Positions 6,589 through 9,399 of a stretch of DNA of 9,399 nt are shown here, piece by piece. The DNA comes from an uncultured Acidimicrobiaceae bacterium (lineage in GTDB: Bacteria; Actinomycetota; Acidimicrobiia; Acidimicrobiales; MedAcidi-G1). The notes beneath the pieces were generated by a model. It did no database searches. It was not told where the DNA came from and worked only from the letters and a program-made list of their open reading frames with translations. The stretch is taken from assembly GCA_913054115.1 (NCBI GenBank), contig CAJXIS010000060.1, forward strand, positions 1-9,399. Direction: 5' to 3'. Both the position numbers and the translations under genes were made by a program. The first letter of the stretch is position 1, and each line of letters starts with the position of its first letter.

Positions 6589-7404
6589 ATGAGCACATCT
6601 CTCCAAGGACGAACCGTCATCGTGACCGGGGCCGGCCGCGGCATCGGCCGGGCCATCGCCGAGCGCTTCGCCGGAGTCGGGGCCAACGTCGTCGTCAACG
6701 ACATCGATGCCGAAACCGCAGACGAGGTCGTCGCCGGCATCAACGCCTCGGGCGGCACGGCGATGTCGGCCATCGCCGATGTCTCCGACGGCACCCAGGT
6801 GAACACCATGTTCGACGCCGTGCTCGAGGCCCACGGAACCGTCGACGTGCTCGTCAACAACGCCGGGCTGGTCTCCCCGATGCTCCACTTCCTCGAGGCT
6901 GACGAGGCCTGGTGGCGACGGATCATCGACGTCAACCTCACCGGCCACTTCCTCACCTCACACCGGGCGGCCCGCATCATGGCCGGGAACGGCGGCGGCG
7001 TGATCCTCCACATGTCCTCCGGCGGCGCCACCCGGGCCCACCGGGCCTTCGCCGCCTACGACGCCTCCAAGGGCGGCATCGAGGCCCTCACACGGGCCAT
7101 GGCACTCGACCTGGGCCCCTACGGCATCCGGGTCTGCGCCCTCGTCCCCGGTTCGATCGACTGCGAGGGCATGGACGAGGAGGCCCGCCGGCTCCGCGGC
7201 GAGAACATCCCCCTCGGCCGGCCCGGCGACCCCGATGACATGGCCGGCCCCGCCGTCTTCCTCGCCTCGGACGACGCCTGCTACGTCACCGGCATCACGC
7301 TCCGGGTCGACGGCGGCATGCTCGCCCAGCAGCGCTCCGCCACGGTCGACATCATGCCGCCCAGCGACTTTCCGTCACTGGACTCGCTGGGCCTGCTGGA
7401 CTAG
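6589..7404 (+). CDS. Short-chain dehydrogenase/reductase (classical SDR)
   Basis: NAD(P)(H)-dependent oxidoreductase acting on an alcohol/carbonyl pair; the substrate is unknown. All classical SDR marks are visible in 271 residues: TGAGRGIG coenzyme loop (13-20), D38 at the end of the second strand (VVVNDID, favouring NAD over NADP), D64 (ADVS), NNAG (90-93), catalytic N116, S144, Y157 and K161 (YDASK), and PG at 187-188. The typical end is near VDGGM (240-244). About 27 more residues follow, ending PSLDSLGLLD, a C-terminal extension beyond the usual 245-260 residue SDR. Start ATG has AGAGG 6 nt upstream. It ends with TAG, the only non-TGA stop seen here, and the next gene begins 24 nt later in the same frame. 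Pairing with hyuA suggests it acts on the same substrate or product; a fabG-like role in fatty acid synthesis is less likely in this context. Confidence 0.92.
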   Translation: MSTSLQGRTVIVTGAGRGIGRAIAERFAGVGANVVVNDIDAETADEVVAGINASGGTAMSAIADVSDGTQVNTMFDAVLEAHGTVDVLVNNAGLVSPMLHFLEADEAWWRRIIDVNLTGHFLTSHRAARIMAGNGGGVILHMSSGGATRAHRAFAAYDASKGGIEALTRAMALDLGPYGIRVCALVPGSIDCEGMDEEARRLRGENIPLGRPGDPDDMAGPAVFLASDDACYVTGITLRVDGGMLAQQRSATVDIMPPSDFPSLDSLGLLD

Positions 7405-7428
7405 CCGAGCCCGATCGACAGCCTCCTC

Positions 7429-9399
7429 ATGCGCATCGGAGCCGACATCGGCGGGACGTTCACCGACATCGTCCTCGAGAACGCCGACGGGATGTTCTCG
7501 ACGAAGGTGCTCACCACCTACGACGCCCCGGAACGAGGCGTGCTCGACGGGATCCATCAGGTCGTCGAGGAAGCCGAAGCCGACCTCGCCGACCTCACCA
7601 CCTTCATCCACGGCACGACGCTCGCCACCAACGCCCTCATCGGCCGCACGGGCGCACGCACGGCATTCGTCACCACGGCCGGCTTCCGGGACGTCGTCGA
7701 GATGCGCACCGAGAGCCGCTTCGAGCAGTACGACCTGAACCTGGTCCTGCCCTCTCCCCTCATCGAGCGCCGCGACCGCCACGTCCTCGGCGAGCGCATC
7801 GCAGCCGACGGCACGGTGCTGCGCCCCTTCGACGAGGCCGAGGCCCACGAGCTGGCCAGCCGGCTGGCCGATGGCACCGACGACGGCCACTACGAGGCGG
7901 TTGCCGTGGGATTCATGCACGCCTACCGCAACGGGGACCACGAGCGCCGCTTCCGCACGGTCCTCGCCGAGCACCTGCCCGATGCCTCGCTCTCGATCTC
8001 GTCCGAGGTGGCGCCGCAGATGCGCGAGTTCGAGCGCTTCAACACGGTGTGCGCCAACGCCTACCTCCAGCCGCTCATGGCCGGCTACCTGCACCGCCTC
8101 CAGGAGCAGCTCCAGACCGCCGGAGCGTCGTGTCCCGTCTACCTGATCCACTCCGGGGGTGGCCTCATGGGCGTCGAGAGCGCCGCCCGCTTCCCGGTGC
8201 GCCTCGTCGAGTCCGGCCCGGCAGGGGGCGCCATCTTCGCCGCCGACCTCGCCGACCGCCACGGGCTCGATGCCGTCCTCTCCTACGACATGGGTGGCAC
8301 CACGGCCAAGATCTGCCTGATCGAGGGCCAGACGCCACGCACCGCCAAGTCCTTCGAGGTGGCCCGCACGCACCGCTTCACCAAGGGCAGCGGCATGCCG
8401 ATCGCCATCCCGGTCATCGAGATGATCGAGATCGGCGCCGGTGGCGGCTCGATCGCCAGCGTCGACGCCCTCGGCCAGATCCGGGTCGGCCCGCAGAGTG
8501 CCGGTTCCGAGCCGGGACCCGCCGCCTACCAGTTGGGCGGCACCGACCCGACGGTCTCCGACGCCAACCTGGTCCTCGGCCGCCTCTCCGCCGACACCTT
8601 CGGTGCGACCGACATCGACCTGTCCCCCGAGGCTGCCTCCTCGGCGTTGGCGAACGGGGTCGGCGCACCCCTCGACCTCGACGCCATCGAGGCGGCCATC
8701 GGCGTCACCGAGGTCGTCGACGAGAACATGGCCAACGCCGCCAGGGTCCATGCCGTCGAGAACGGCAAGGACGTGTCGCGCTTCACCATGATCGCCTTCG
8801 GCGGCGGCGCCCCGCTCCACGCCAGCCGGCTCTGCGACAAGCTCGGCATCGAGGCCATCCTCATCCCGCCCGGCGCAGGCGTCGGTTCGGCCATCGGCTT
8901 CCTCCGAGCCCCGTTCGCCTATGAGGCGGTCCACAGCCACTACGCCACGATGCAGGGGTTCGACCACGACGAGGCCAACCGCCTCCTCGCCGACCTCGAG
9001 GACGAAGCGGGCTCGTTCGTCCGCGAGGCACTCGGCGAGCGCTCTGCTGAGCAGTCGCTCGAGGTCGAACGCTGGGCCTACATGCGTTACGCCGGACAGG
9101 GCTGGGAGATCCCCGTCGAGCTCGACACGGGCCGCTTCGACGACCACAGCCACGAGGACCTGACGGCACGCTTCGAAGACGCCTACAGCGAGTTCTTCGG
9201 ACGGCCGATCGAGGGGCTGGCGATCGAGGCCGTCAGTTGGGCCGTCAACGTGACCACGCCCCGACCAGAGGTCGAACGCATCGAACGCACCGCCGCCCAA
9301 CGAGACATCGAGGTCTCCCGTATGCGGCCGATCCATGACACGACGATCGGCGAGTTCGTCGAGGCGGCCGTCGTCGAGCGCGACGACCTCCGACCCGGC
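7429..9399 (+). CDS. hyuA: Hydantoinase/oxoprolinase family A subunit (HyuA-like), 3' end cut by window edge
   Basis: Large subunit of the ATP-dependent hydantoinase / 5-oxoprolinase / acetophenone carboxylase superfamily. Members phosphorylate a carbonyl or amide and, with a B subunit, open a cyclic amide or carboxylate a ketone. The frame is open for 657 codons to the last base; family size suggests only some tens of residues are missing. The N-terminal ASKHA-like domain (about 3-185) has GADIGGTFTD (4-13) and HGTTLATNA (61-69). The central hydantoinase A domain (about 203-492) has HSGGG (241-245), VESGPAGG (260-267), DMGGTTAK (287-294), EIGAGGGSIA (334-343), GPQSAGSEPGPAAY (354-367), DPTVSDANLVLGRL (373-386) and FGGGAPLHA (457-465). 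A C-terminal domain starts near 505. Both nucleotide-binding acidic loops are intact. The ATG is the first start after the SDR stop, and no Shine-Dalgarno is seen. A hyuB partner is expected immediately downstream. Substrate unknown: hydantoins, lactams, oxoproline and ketones are all possible. Confidence 0.92.
   Translation, partial: MRIGADIGGTFTDIVLENADGMFSTKVLTTYDAPERGVLDGIHQVVEEAEADLADLTTFIHGTTLATNALIGRTGARTAFVTTAGFRDVVEMRTESRFEQYDLNLVLPSPLIERRDRHVLGERIAADGTVLRPFDEAEAHELASRLADGTDDGHYEAVAVGFMHAYRNGDHERRFRTVLAEHLPDASLSISSEVAPQMREFERFNTVCANAYLQPLMAGYLHRLQEQLQTAGASCPVYLIHSGGGLMGVESAARFPVRLVESGPAGGAIFAADLADRHGLDAVLSYDMGGTTAKICLIEGQTPRTAKSFEVARTHRFTKGSGMPIAIPVIEMIEIGAGGGSIASVDALGQIRVGPQSAGSEPGPAAYQLGGTDPTVSDANLVLGRLSADTFGATDIDLSPEAASSALANGVGAPLDLDAIEAAIGVTEVVDENMANAARVHAVENGKDVSRFTMIAFGGGAPLHASRLCDKLGIEAILIPPGAGVGSAIGFLRAPFAYEAVHSHYATMQGFDHDEANRLLADLEDEAGSFVREALGERSAEQSLEVERWAYMRYAGQGWEIPVELDTGRFDDHSHEDLTARFEDAYSEFFGRPIEGLAIEAVSWAVNVTTPRPEVERIERTAAQRDIEVSRMRPIHDTTIGEFVEAAVVERDDLRPG

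Noticed and set aside
5235..6902. A 555-codon plus-strand open frame overlapping GFA, EamA and SDR.
   Set aside because: Its product is dominated by Arg, His, Pro and Gly in irregular strings, and it would overlap three real genes in other frames or on the other strand.
5431..6948. A 505-codon minus-strand open frame across EamA and the SDR start.
   Set aside because: It runs opposite two well-supported genes, is low in hydrophobic structure, and its composition is a by-product of high GC. No motif is recognisable.
7375..9336. A 653-codon open frame on the minus strand.
   Set aside because: It is antisense to hyuA, which has every family motif in the plus frame. The minus product is a Gly/Val/Asp/Glu-rich string with no recognisable domain, as expected opposite a gene with G/C-rich third positions.

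Overview
The window is dense, GC-rich bacterial DNA with strongly G/C-ending codons. Seven of the eight genes start inside it: five with ATG and two probably with GTG. Seven of the eight end inside it: six with TGA and one with TAG. Several genes have a -10-like hexamer 6-7 nt ahead of the start codon, as expected for leaderless mRNAs. Together with the gene content this points to an actinobacterium, plausibly from the Acidimicrobiia; the lineage is inferred from composition and gene types, not from a marker gene. No tRNA, rRNA, CRISPR array, insertion sequence or phage gene was seen. No gene-free stretch exceeds about 105 bases.

Layout. Bases 1-1154 (+) hold a cytochrome P450 that has lost its 5' end to the window edge. 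After a 75-bp gap with a 24-bp-period direct repeat and a likely leaderless promoter comes a threonine aldolase (1230-2243, +). A short hairpin separates it from a convergent four-gene minus-strand block. Read in its own direction, that block is: a GFA-family zinc protein (5513-5085), an NYN ribonuclease-like protein with two LOTUS/OST-HTH repeats (5031-4009), a pyridoxamine-oxidase-like flavin-binding protein (3987-3307), and a DUF418/YeiB membrane protein (3310-2276). The last three are separated by 21 bp and then overlap by 4 bp, so they probably share a transcript.

Divergent from the GFA gene are an EamA-family transporter (5593-6486, +), a short-chain dehydrogenase (6589-7404, +) and the large ATP-dependent hydantoinase/oxoprolinase A-type subunit hyuA (7429 to the window end, +). 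The hyuA frame stays open for 657 codons and runs off the right edge.

Functional reading. The right third looks like a small-molecule catabolic unit: exporter/importer, NAD(P)-dependent oxidoreductase and an ATP-dependent amide or carbonyl-activating enzyme whose B subunit is expected just beyond the window. The left third holds two stand-alone metabolic enzymes. The minus-strand block is the least expected part, because it places a putative RNA-processing nuclease with duplicated LOTUS modules in a probable operon with a flavin-binding protein and a membrane protein. Nothing here amounts to a demonstrated new system; the best leads are the NYN-LOTUS-LOTUS operon, the repeat ahead of the aldolase, and the same-frame SDR/HyuA junction.
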